A stretch of DNA of 64,000 bases from Methylosinus trichosporium OB3b. GTDB lineage: Bacteria; Pseudomonadota; Alphaproteobacteria; Rhizobiales; Beijerinckiaceae. The stretch is taken from NCBI RefSeq assembly GCF_002752655.1, contig NZ_CP023737.1, positions 1,364,001 to 1,428,000 of the forward strand. Direction: 5' to 3'. This document shows positions 56,755-64,000 of the stretch, in pieces; the stretch's first letter is position 1, and every line of letters starts with the position of its first letter. The translations under genes were made by a program, and so were the position numbers. Under the pieces are notes generated by a model. That model was not told where the DNA came from and made no database searches. It worked only from the letters and a program-made list of their open reading frames with translations.

Positions 56755-58551
56755 CTACTCGCGCGCCATCTCGTCCTTGAGGAAGCTGCGCGCGGCGTCC
56801 ACATCGACGCCCTTGGCGACGAAGGAGCGGCCGATGCCGCGCAGCAGAACGAAGGTGAGAGCGCCCTTCTCGACCTTCTTGTCCTGGAACATGGCGTCGA
56901 GCACCGAATCGGCGTCGGCGCGCCAGCCGGGAATGTCGCGAATGCGCGTCGGCAGGCCGACGCGCGTCAGATGACGCTCGACGCGCTCGGCCTCCTGCAG
57001 GCTGCACATGCCGAGCCGCGCCGAGAAGCGCAGCGCGCAGACGAGGCCGATGGCGACGCCCTCGCCATGCACCAGCCGCGCGCTGTCGTAATGCACCAGC
57101 CGTTCGAAGGCATGACCGAAGGTGTGGCCGAGATTGAGCAGCGCGCGGTCGCCCTGCTCGGTCTCGTCGCGGGCGACGATCTTCGCCTTGGCGCGGCAGC
57201 TCACCGAAATGGCCTCCACGCGCGCGGCGCGGTCGGCGAAGACGGCCGAGGCGTTGCTCTCCAGCCATTCGAAGAAGAAGAAATCGTCGATGAGTCCGTA
57301 TTTGACGATCTCGGCGTAGCCGGCGCGGAACTCGCGCAGCGGCAATGTGGCGAGCGCGTCGACATCGGCCAGCACCAGCGACGGCTGATAGAAGGCGCCG
57401 ACGAGATTCTTGCCCTGCGCGGTGTTGATGCCGGTCTTGCCGCCGACCGAGGAATCGACCTGGGCCAGCAGCGTCGTCGGAATCTGCACGAAGCGCGATC
57501 CGCGCCGCACGCTCGCCGCGGCGAAGCCGGCGAGATCGCCGACGACGCCGCCGCCGAGCGCGACGACGACGTCGCGCCGCTCGATCCTCGCCTCGAGAAT
57601 CTGCTCGCAGACGCTCTGGAACACCGGGAAGGATTTGGAGCCTTCGCCCGGCTCGACGACGATCACGCTCGAGCGAATGCCGCGCGCCTCCAGGCTGTGG
57701 CGCAGCACCGGCAGCTGCAGCCGCGCGACATTGCCATCGGTGACGATGGCGCAGGCCGCGCCCGGGGCGACGCGGGCGATATGGTCGCCCGCCTGATCGA
57801 GCAGGCCGGCGCCGATGACGATGTCATAGGCTCGGTCGCCGAGGCCGACCGGAACCGTCTGCGGCTCGATGGCGCGCGGCGGCGGCCGCGAGGTCATGAA
57901 GCGAGCGAGATCCGCCGTCGAGGCCGCATTCTCCGGCTCTCCCTTCGCCCAGCCATAGAGAGCCGCCAAAGTCTCCTCCACCATCACCTCATGCGCGACA
58001 TCGCGCGACAGCACGGCGATATCCGCCTGCCGATAGACCGGATAGCGCTCGTCCATCAGCCGGCGCAACACGGCCGCGGGATCGCTGGTCTGCAGCAGCG
58101 GACGATCGCCCTTGCGACGCACGCGGCGCAGCAGAACGTCATGGGCGGCGTCGAACCAGAGAGAGAGGCCACGCTCCCTGATTCGCTCGCGCGTGCCTTC
58201 GTCCATGAAGGCGCCGCCGCCGGTCGCCAGAATGCAGGGCTCGCCGGCGAGCAGCCGCGCGATCACGCGCCGCTCGCAGTCGCGGAAATGCGCCTCGCCA
58301 TATTTGGCGAAAATATCGGGGATCGACATGCCCGCCGCAGCGGCGACGATCTCCGCGTCCGCGTCCTTGAACGGCAGGGAGAGCCGCTGCGCGAGACGCT
58401 GGCCGATCGAGGTCTTGCCGGAGCCCATCATGCCGACGAGCACGATCGAGCGGCCGGCGAGCGCGGCGCGCAAAATCGCGCCGCCGCGTCCGTCGCCCGG
58501 CCAGCCGACCCGCGCCGGCTCGGTCTCGCCCATTGCTTGCGCTTTGTTCAT
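56755..58551 (-). CDS. aroKB: Bifunctional shikimate kinase / 3-dehydroquinate synthase
   Basis: One protein of 598 residues does two steps of the shikimate pathway. The N-half (about 35-205) is AroK with the P-loop GMMGSGKTS, FRDCERRVIARL and ATGGGAFMDEGTR. The C-half (about 225-598) is AroB with GGGVVGDLAGFAAASVRRG, PTTLLAQVDSSVGGKTGINT, DEAEIVKYG-like YAEIVKYGLI, and the metal site around GHTFGHAFERL and HGEGVAIGL. The genes are usually adjacent but separate; here a linker (AKGEPENAAS) fuses them without stop. The non-adjacent order of steps 2 and 5 means no direct channelling is expected. Confidence 0.95.
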   Translation of the reverse strand: MNKAQAMGETEPARVGWPGDGRGGAILRAALAGRSIVLVGMMGSGKTSIGQRLAQRLSLPFKDADAEIVAAAAGMSIPDIFAKYGEAHFRDCERRVIARLLAGEPCILATGGGAFMDEGTRERIRERGLSLWFDAAHDVLLRRVRRKGDRPLLQTSDPAAVLRRLMDERYPVYRQADIAVLSRDVAHEVMVEETLAALYGWAKGEPENAASTADLARFMTSRPPPRAIEPQTVPVGLGDRAYDIVIGAGLLDQAGDHIARVAPGAACAIVTDGNVARLQLPVLRHSLEARGIRSSVIVVEPGEGSKSFPVFQSVCEQILEARIERRDVVVALGGGVVGDLAGFAAASVRRGSRFVQIPTTLLAQVDSSVGGKTGINTAQGKNLVGAFYQPSLVLADVDALATLPLREFRAGYAEIVKYGLIDDFFFFEWLESNASAVFADRAARVEAISVSCRAKAKIVARDETEQGDRALLNLGHTFGHAFERLVHYDSARLVHGEGVAIGLVCALRFSARLGMCSLQEAERVERHLTRVGLPTRIRDIPGWRADADSVLDAMFQDKKVEKGALTFVLLRGIGRSFVAKGVDVDAARSFLKDEMARE

Positions 58552-58611
58552 GGCCCGGCAATCTACACCGCGTCCGCCGGAAATTCAGCACCGATTCCTG
58601 GTTTCAGCCCT

Positions 58612-59334
58612 CTATTCGGGCAGAAGCGGCTCCAAAAAGCGGCGGATGAAGTCGAGCAGCCGCGGTTCCGCGAGGTCGGCGCGGCGGGCGGCCATGCGCA
58701 CGCCGGCGAGCTCGGGCTTCTCCTGCGCCGCGAGGAAGGCCGTGATCCGCCGCTCCAGCGCCGCCGCCGTCTCGACGCAATGGGCGATGCGCAGGCAGGC
58801 GACGCGCGGCCCGGCCAGCGCGATGGTCCAGCGCGGCTCGAGCCGCACCTCTCCTCGAGCGACGCCGGTCTCCTCCTGCAGCTCACGCAGCAGATTGTCC
58901 TCGAGATCGACGAATCCATCACGAATGTCGCTCGGATCGGGCGTGCCGGCAGGAAAATAGATCGCGCCGGCGGCCGAGTGGCCGACGCCCATCTCGCCGA
59001 GCAGAAAGGCGCCGTCGGCCGAGCGCAGCGCCGGCATGGAGAAGCAATTCTGCACCCCCTCGCCCGGAAAGCCGAAATCGCGCCAGGCGAGAAAGCGCGA
59101 GAAGCGCGTGTGAAAGAACTTCACCTGCAGAGCGTCGCCGCCGTCGGCGTCGCGGACCGGTTCGACCTCATGGGCGAGCAGCACCGGCCCGTCATAGAGG
59201 GCGGGATTGGCGGAAAGGCGCGCGCGCCAATGGGCGTCGATCTCCGCCGAGCGCTCGCGGTCGAAGGCCCAATCATGCTCTGCGACGACGCAGCGGAGGC
59301 GGTCGACGGTGATGAGCTCGATCGCCGCGCTCAC
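58612..59334 (-). CDS. Nudix-domain hydrolase-like protein
   Basis: The 240-residue protein has a Nudix-like stretch: AGAIYFPAGTPDPSDIRDGF VDLEDNLLRELQEETGVARG, where RELQEETG is the core of the Nudix box (G-x5-E-x7-REUxEExGU) though the first glycine segment is degenerate. The N-half (AEHDWAFDRERSAEIDAHWR ARL) is typical of Nudix proteins of alphaproteobacteria. It starts at GTG 59334, overlapping the PhzF-family gene stop by four bases. Substrate unknown. Confidence 0.8.
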   Translation of the reverse strand: MSAAIELITVDRLRCVVAEHDWAFDRERSAEIDAHWRARLSANPALYDGPVLLAHEVEPVRDADGGDALQVKFFHTRFSRFLAWRDFGFPGEGVQNCFSMPALRSADGAFLLGEMGVGHSAAGAIYFPAGTPDPSDIRDGFVDLEDNLLRELQEETGVARGEVRLEPRWTIALAGPRVACLRIAHCVETAAALERRITAFLAAQEKPELAGVRMAARRADLAEPRLLDFIRRFLEPLLPE

Positions 59335-60236
59335 AGCTCGAGCTCCCCGCTCAGCACGCCGATGCTGGCCCCGGCCACGGAGACGGCGGCGAGTTGTCCG
59401 CATTCGATGCGCGAGCCGACGATGATCCGCGACGGCCGGCCCACACGATATCCCTGCTCGATGACGAATTCGTGCTCGCCGTCCTCCGGCGCCTCGAAGG
59501 CGTGGGCGACCGCGGCGAAAGCCGCCGCCGCCGAGCCGGTCGCCGGATCCTCGGCGACGCCGACGCCATGCGGAAAGGAGCGCGCCAGCACGGCGCTGTC
59601 CTGCGCCATCGTCTCGGTGGTGTAGAGATAGGCGCCGCGCGAGGCGCCGAGGACCGCGCCGAAGGCGGACAGGTCGGGCTGGGCGCGATCGAGGGCGGCG
59701 CGCGAATTCACCGGCACGAAGAGAAACTCGACGCCGGCGGAAAAGCGCGAGGGCGCATGACGGCGAAAGCCGATATCGGCCGATTCGAGGCCGAGCGCCG
59801 CGGCGAGCGCGGCCGTCTGCGGCGGCTCGCCTCCGCCCCACGGCAGGCGCGGCGCGGCGAAACGAGCGAAGACGCGCCCTTCGGCGCCGGCCGAGACGTC
59901 GCAGCGCAGGACGCCGATCTCCTCCTCGAGCGCCACGACCAGACCATTGCGCGCCAACATGTCCGGCGCGCGCCGTGAAGCGATCAGCGCCGCGGCGCCG
60001 ATGGTCGGATGGCCGGCGAAGGGCAGCTCCGCCGAAGGGGTGAAGATGCGCAGCCTCGCCGTGTTCACCGGGTCGAGCGGCTCCAGGACGAAAACCGTCT
60101 CGCTCAAATTGAACTCGCGCGCGATCTTCTGCATCGTCGCGCCATCGAGCGCGTCGGCCGCGAGCACGACGGCGAGCGGATTGCCGGCGAAGCGGCGATC
60201 CGTGAAAACGTCGAGCGTGTGGAAGCGCAGCTTCAT
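59331..60236 (-). CDS. PhzF-family isomerase/epimerase-like protein
   Basis: The 301-residue protein belongs to the PhzF fold (diaminopimelate-epimerase-like): [37 protein letters not shown] with the catalytic Glu, [19 protein letters not shown] and [20 protein letters not shown]. Most members, outside phenazine clusters, are of unknown substrate. No phenazine gene is nearby. The Nudix gene follows with an overlap, so the two are expressed together, perhaps in metabolite repair (inference). Confidence 0.9.
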   Translation of the reverse strand: MKLRFHTLDVFTDRRFAGNPLAVVLAADALDGATMQKIAREFNLSETVFVLEPLDPVNTARLRIFTPSAELPFAGHPTIGAAALIASRRAPDMLARNGLVVALEEEIGVLRCDVSAGAEGRVFARFAAPRLPWGGGEPPQTAALAAALGLESADIGFRRHAPSRFSAGVEFLFVPVNSRAALDRAQPDLSAFGAVLGASRGAYLYTTETMAQDSAVLARSFPHGVGVAEDPATGSAAAAFAAVAHAFEAPEDGEHEFVIEQGYRVGRPSRIIVGSRIECGQLAAVSVAGASIGVLSGELEL

Positions 60237-60280
60237 CGCAGATGACTCCGATATGAAGTGTTCGATTTTTTCAAGGCTCT

Positions 60281-60335
60281 AGAGCGAGCCTGAAGGCTCG
60301 CGGTCCAGGGGCCGCGCTTGGACCGCGAGCCATTC
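60281..60335. repeat. R1 repeat, inverted pair
   Basis: AGAGCGAGCCTGAAGGCTCG followed by CGGTCCAGGGGCCGCGCTTG and GACCGCGAGCC. The right arm decays after GAGCC into CATTCGCGCG. It lies between the PhzF-like and NTF2-like genes. Confidence 0.75.
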
Positions 60336-60343
60336 GCGCGGGG

Positions 60344-60808
60344 TCACGGCCAGCTCGGCTCGTCCTGCATCGCCAATATGGCCATGGAATCACGAAATTC
60401 GATCATCTCCACGATGAGACCATTTTCGAAGCGCGCGAATTCGGCGAGATCGACGCGGCCGCGCCGGCCGGTGCCGCGATGCCGCCAATCGACCCGGCGC
60501 CGCACGGCCACGCGGCCGCCATCGACGACGATGTCCTCGATTTCGTGATTCGACTGCTCGAACTCGATATGGATGACGCGCACGACGGCGATCAGCGCTT
60601 CGACTCCGACATGCCGGCCGGCATAGGGGATGCGGGATTTGTCGCCGATGAACTCGCAGGCGACGTCCGGTGAAAAGAGCCCACGCAAAATCGCGAAACT
60701 GTTCGGCATATCGGCCCGCCAAGTGGCGAGCAGCTCGGCGCGACGCAGGATTTCGGCGCGGTCGAGGCCCGGCGGACGCGCGGCAAATAGATCATCGAAA
60801 TCAGTCAT
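60344..60808 (-). CDS. NTF2/SnoaL-like protein, copy 1
   Basis: The 154-residue protein has the cone-shaped NTF2 fold signature: MPNSFAILRGLFSPDVACEF IGDKSRIPYAGRHVGVEALI, then DVDWRHRGTGR-like RRVDWRHRGTGRRGRVDLAE and FARFENGLIVEMIEFRDS. SnoaL-like proteins bind small ligands or act as isomerases or hydratases. The role is unknown. A paralogue lies about 100 bases upstream on the same strand. Confidence 0.78.
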   Translation of the reverse strand: MTDFDDLFAARPPGLDRAEILRRAELLATWRADMPNSFAILRGLFSPDVACEFIGDKSRIPYAGRHVGVEALIAVVRVIHIEFEQSNHEIEDIVVDGGRVAVRRRVDWRHRGTGRRGRVDLAEFARFENGLIVEMIEFRDSMAILAMQDEPSWP

Positions 60809-60904
60809 TCACGGCCTCTACGGACGCGCGGCGGGGCTTTCTGCCACTCTGCCGCCGGGCGCCCTCGCCGTCCGTCGGCCAGCTCGGCCATCGGCCGAAC
60901 GAAC

Positions 60905-61354
60905 TCACTTGTCGAGACGCGCCTCGTCCGCCGTCGCCCCCCAGCCATGATAGTCGAGATATTCGAACACCTCGACAATCGATCCGTTTCGCCACCGCAA
61001 GAAATGCGCCATATCGAGCGTGGCGACCCGGCCCGTCCCGCGGCAGCGCCAGGAGTTGCGCCAGCGCACCACTCCCGTGTCGCCTTGCGCCAGAATATCG
61101 AGCACCTCGAAGCCGAGCGGCTCGTATGCGGCGTCGGTGAGGCGAATATTCTCCCGGAACGCGTCCACTCCGTGCAGCTCGCCGGGAAGGAAGAGCCCTT
61201 CCTTTGTGCAGCGGTAGTGAACGACGACATCGGCCGCGAAATATTTCATCATCGCGTCGAGCGCGCCCGCCATGCGCAGCTGCGTGATCGCGAAAATGTC
61301 CCGTTTGAGGGCGCGGCCGCGCTCCTCGTCTCTATCGTCGGCCTCGGGATGCAA
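60905..61354 (-). CDS. NTF2/SnoaL-like protein, copy 2
   Basis: The 149-residue protein resembles the next gene: a helix with LDAMMKYFAADVVVHYRCTK, then GVDAFRENIRLTDAAYEPLG, RWRNSWRCRGTGRVATLDMA and HFLRWRNGSIVEVFEYLDYH. RCRGTGR matches HRGTGR of copy 1, which supports a tandem duplication. Function unknown. Confidence 0.78.
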   Translation of the reverse strand: MHPEADDRDEERGRALKRDIFAITQLRMAGALDAMMKYFAADVVVHYRCTKEGLFLPGELHGVDAFRENIRLTDAAYEPLGFEVLDILAQGDTGVVRWRNSWRCRGTGRVATLDMAHFLRWRNGSIVEVFEYLDYHGWGATADEARLDK

Positions 61355-61432
61355 ACGCCCTCTTTGGCCACACGCGAGAGCTGGCCAGCCCTCGCGTGCA
61401 GCGCGCGATGTCGGTCCGCTCTCCGGCGGCGC

Positions 61433-62521
<1,089 letters not shown>

Positions 62522-62594
62522 CTAAGCGGCCATTCGCCCGCCGTCAAAGGGCGCAGAGAATTCGCCCGCCGCCGAGGGCCGAATCCCGCCGTCC

Positions 62595-62948
62595 TCACAG
62601 GTGCGACAGGTCTCGAACGTCGAACCCGACGAGCGCGGCGAGCTTCGCCCGAACCTCAGAGAGGACTTCGTCGGGCGCCGTCTCGATCAACCCATGGAGG
62701 CGCATCGAACGATCGACCGCCCGTATCTGGTCGACGAGAACGGCGCCTTTGGTCCTCATGCCTCGCGGCAACGCGACGTTGAACGGCCATTCTCGCATAT
62801 TCGAGGTCACGGGGCAGATGATCGCCCGTGCAGAAATCTCGTGATAGGATCGATCCGACAGGACCAGCGCGGGACGCCGCCCTGCCTGCTCTCGCCCGCG
62901 CACCGGGTCGAGCTCGGCCCAGACGATGTCACCGGCCGTCGGAATCAT
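62595..62948 (-). CDS. mazF: MazF-family endoribonuclease toxin
   Basis: MazF cleaves RNA at specific short sequences. The 117-residue protein has GDIVWAELDPVRGREQAGRR PALVLSDRSYHE, CPVTSNMREWPFNVALPRG and VLVDQIRAVDRSMR, all of the PemK/MazF family, including the catalytic Arg in the first loop and the Thr in CPVTSN. It overlaps the mazE-like antitoxin by 20 bases, the usual translational coupling. It is inserted within the ilv gene group. Confidence 0.92.
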   Translation of the reverse strand: MIPTAGDIVWAELDPVRGREQAGRRPALVLSDRSYHEISARAIICPVTSNMREWPFNVALPRGMRTKGAVLVDQIRAVDRSMRLHGLIETAPDEVLSEVRAKLAALVGFDVRDLSHL

Positions 62949-63255
62949 CTTTTTCCTTTGCCGTTGCGACGCGCCCGGGCTGTTCCCGCGAGTAGTCGTC
63001 CTCGATGATCTCGGCCCCGACGTCCGGTCCCCAATCCTCGAGCGGCGGCTCGTTCTGCGGGCCGAGCCGCTTCATCTCGGCGACGAGGTCCTCGATCCGG
63101 TAAACGGGAAAGCGCGGGATGGGCTTGAGGCGCGCCTCGCGCCCTTCGAGCACCAGCTCCACCTCTTGACCCGGCTGCAGGCCGAGCTCCTCGACCAGAA
63201 CCTTGGGAAGACGCAACGCCGCGCTGTTCCCCCATTTGGCGACTTTGGCGCGCAT
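62929..63255 (-). CDS. mazE: MazE-type (AbrB-fold) antitoxin
   Basis: The 108-residue antitoxin has the AbrB swapped-hairpin start MRAKVAKWGNSAALRLPKVL VEELGLQPGQEVELVLEG and a toxin-binding acidic tail (EDWGPDVGAEIIEDDYSREQ). It neutralises MazF and probably represses its own promoter. No operator was recognised with confidence, although GATATACAATGTATATC at about 63276-63292 is a perfect-looking palindrome just upstream of the start and a good candidate. Confidence 0.9.
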   Translation of the reverse strand: MRAKVAKWGNSAALRLPKVLVEELGLQPGQEVELVLEGREARLKPIPRFPVYRIEDLVAEMKRLGPQNEPPLEDWGPDVGAEIIEDDYSREQPGRVATAKEKDDSDGR

Positions 63256-63275
63256 GGCTCGACCTCCTCGGTTGG

Positions 63276-63292
63276 ATATACAATGTATATCC
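63276..63292. promoter_or_regulatory. Candidate mazEF operator palindrome
   Basis: GATATACAATGTATATC is a near-perfect inverted repeat (GATATACA and TGTATATC), AT-rich in a GC-rich setting, about 20 bases before the mazE start. AbrB-type antitoxins commonly bind such sequences to repress their own operon. Confidence 0.55.
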
Positions 63293-63311
63293 GCACCGCC
63301 CGCGCGTCCAC

Positions 63312-63863
63312 TCAGATCGGCTCCGGCCCCCGCGAGATCGCCGCGACGCCGGTGCGCGAGACCTCGACCAGCCCGATCGGGCGCATCAGCCCCACGAATT
63401 CGTCGATCTTGTCCGGCCTGCCGGTCAGCTCGAAAATGAAGCTCTCCGCCGTCGCATCGACCACGCGGGCGCGGAAGGCGTCGGCGATCTGCAGAGCGGC
63501 GGTGCGGTTCTCGCCCTTGCCGCGCACCTTGACCATGGCCAGCTCGCGCTCCAGCGAGCGCGCCGAGACGGTGAGGTCGGTCACCTTGTGGACTGGCACG
63601 AGACGCTCGAGCTGATGCTGAATTTGCTCGATCGTCTCCGGCGTGCCCGAGGTCACCACGGTGATGCGCGACAAATGCTCGGCATGGGCGACCTCGGCCA
63701 CCGTCAGGCTCTCGATGTTATAGCCGCGCCCCGAGAACAGGCCGACGACGCGCGCCAGCACGCCCGGCTCATTGTCGACCAGAACCGAGAGCGTGTGCGT
63801 CTCGACATTGGACCGCGCCGACGGCGAGGAATAGGGCGAGGGTGGAGAGATGGGAGCGTTCAT
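63312..63863 (-). CDS. ilvN: Acetolactate synthase small (regulatory) subunit
   Basis: The small subunit gives feedback control by valine. The 183-residue protein has the ACT domain NEPGVLARVVGLFSGRGYNI ESLTVAEVAHAEHLSRIT and a C-terminal domain with TAALQIADAFRARVVDATAE SFIFELTG. The name ilvH is also used for this type. The catalytic subunit gene ends 94 bases upstream, separated by a palindromic repeat. The start at ATG 63863 gives an 18-residue Pro/Ser-rich lead before the ACT domain. Confidence 0.95.
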   Translation of the reverse strand: MNAPISPPSPYSSPSARSNVETHTLSVLVDNEPGVLARVVGLFSGRGYNIESLTVAEVAHAEHLSRITVVTSGTPETIEQIQHQLERLVPVHKVTDLTVSARSLERELAMVKVRGKGENRTAALQIADAFRARVVDATAESFIFELTGRPDKIDEFVGLMRPIGLVEVSRTGVAAISRGPEPI

Positions 63864-63878
63864 GTGTCTGTTTCCAGC

Positions 63879-63951
63879 GAGTAGCGAATAGCGAGTAGCG
63901 AATAGTCGAATTCGGAACAGCTCTATTCGCTACTCCCTATTCGCTATTCGC
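63879..63951. repeat. Palindromic repeat between ilvB and ilvN
   Basis: GAGTAGCGAATAGCGAGTAG and CGAATAG are mirrored by CTATTCGCTACTCCCTATTC and GCTATTCGC around AATTCGGAACAG. The repeat of 12 bases (GAGTAGCGAATA) occurs twice in each arm. It could trim the ilvB-ilvN transcript and set the ratio of the two products. A weak relative (CTACTCCCTACTC) is at 7390. Confidence 0.8.
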
Positions 63952-63956
63952 CCTTC

Positions 63957-64000
63957 TCACACCAGCATCTTGCCCTTCTCGTCGATGATCGAGCCGAGCT
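63957..64000 (-). CDS. ilvB: Acetolactate synthase large subunit, C-terminal end (partial)
   Basis: Only the last 13 codons are in the window; they read LGSIIDEKGKMLV, which fits the C-terminus of the acetolactate synthase large subunit in Hyphomicrobiales. The gene runs off the right edge. It is upstream of ilvN on the same strand, the usual order. Confidence 0.75.
   Translation of the reverse strand, partial: LGSIIDEKGKMLV

Noticed and set aside
56695..59625. Plus-strand open frame of 976 codons opposite aroKB
   Set aside because: It is a shadow across aroKB, corC and Nudix genes; the minus-strand genes have all catalytic motifs.
1345..60335. R1, R2 and R3 repeats as CRISPR arrays
   Set aside because: Copies are scattered singly or in inverted pairs, have no regular spacers, and no cas genes are present.

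Overview
The window is high-GC (clearly above 60 percent by eye), densely coded chromosomal DNA with no rRNA, tRNA or CRISPR that I could find. Gene content points to an alphaproteobacterium of the order Hyphomicrobiales: an Irr-type Fur regulator, a fused AroK-AroB next to a CorC/HlyC protein, a twin-transmembrane protein beside a cobalamin adenosyltransferase, a candidate speF-type leader before an ornithine decarboxylase, and abundant short palindromic repeats. The repeat types and the AroKB fusion suggest a Methylocystaceae-like methanotroph relative, but no methane-oxidation gene lies here, so that placement is an impression only.

Layout. 1-6 kb: an Fe-S/SCP2 protein with a MarR regulator, a universal stress protein, hemCD and holA. 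6-13 kb: small membrane proteins, xerC, a creatininase-family gene divergent from an NMT1/THI5-type ABC transporter, and an L,D-transpeptidase. 13-21 kb: thioredoxin-like protein, adenosyltransferase, YfgM-like protein and der, a wrecked vapBC pair, glmS. 21-24 kb: ferredoxin and a DUF350 / Ser-Gly-rich / glutathionylspermidine-synthase-like operon. 24-34.5 kb: an accessory island (below). 34.5-46 kb: integrase fragment, Uma2 protein, ornithine decarboxylase, opgG, dinB, a diguanylate cyclase, an amino-acid dehydrogenase and a radical SAM protein. 46-50 kb: a 2-oxoacid dehydrogenase E1 alpha / E1 beta / E2 operon. 50-61 kb: an AAA ATPase, a 2-hydroxyacid dehydrogenase, irr, pstS, corC, aroKB, Nudix, PhzF and two NTF2-like proteins. 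61-64 kb: ilvC, mazEF, ilvN and the 3' end of ilvB.

The most interesting region is 24.4-34.5 kb. It holds an asparagine-synthetase homologue lacking the N-terminal glutaminase cysteine, a PqqD-like RRE protein, an HPr-kinase-like protein, a phage-tail-collar protein, a DUF6916-like protein, three TPR/2OG-Fe(II) oxygenase paralogues, a PhyH-type oxygenase and a propeller-like protein. Hidden between them is a 56-codon ORF (31172-31342, minus strand) that looks like a lasso-type RiPP precursor: a W-x2-P-x-I leader motif, a Thr 13 residues later, a possible 8-residue ring ending in Asp44, and a C-terminal Ser that could be the target of the kinase. No lasso B2 leader peptidase or exporter is seen, so the system is either split or of a new type.

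Several families of palindromic repeats run through all non-coding gaps. Family R1 (core GCCTGAAGGCTCGCGGTCC) has entered the reading frame of an acetyltransferase and supplies the stop codon of an oxygenase. Family R2 (core GTCATTGCGAGGAGCGAAGC) exists as discrete 142-bp units, one of which interrupts vapC.
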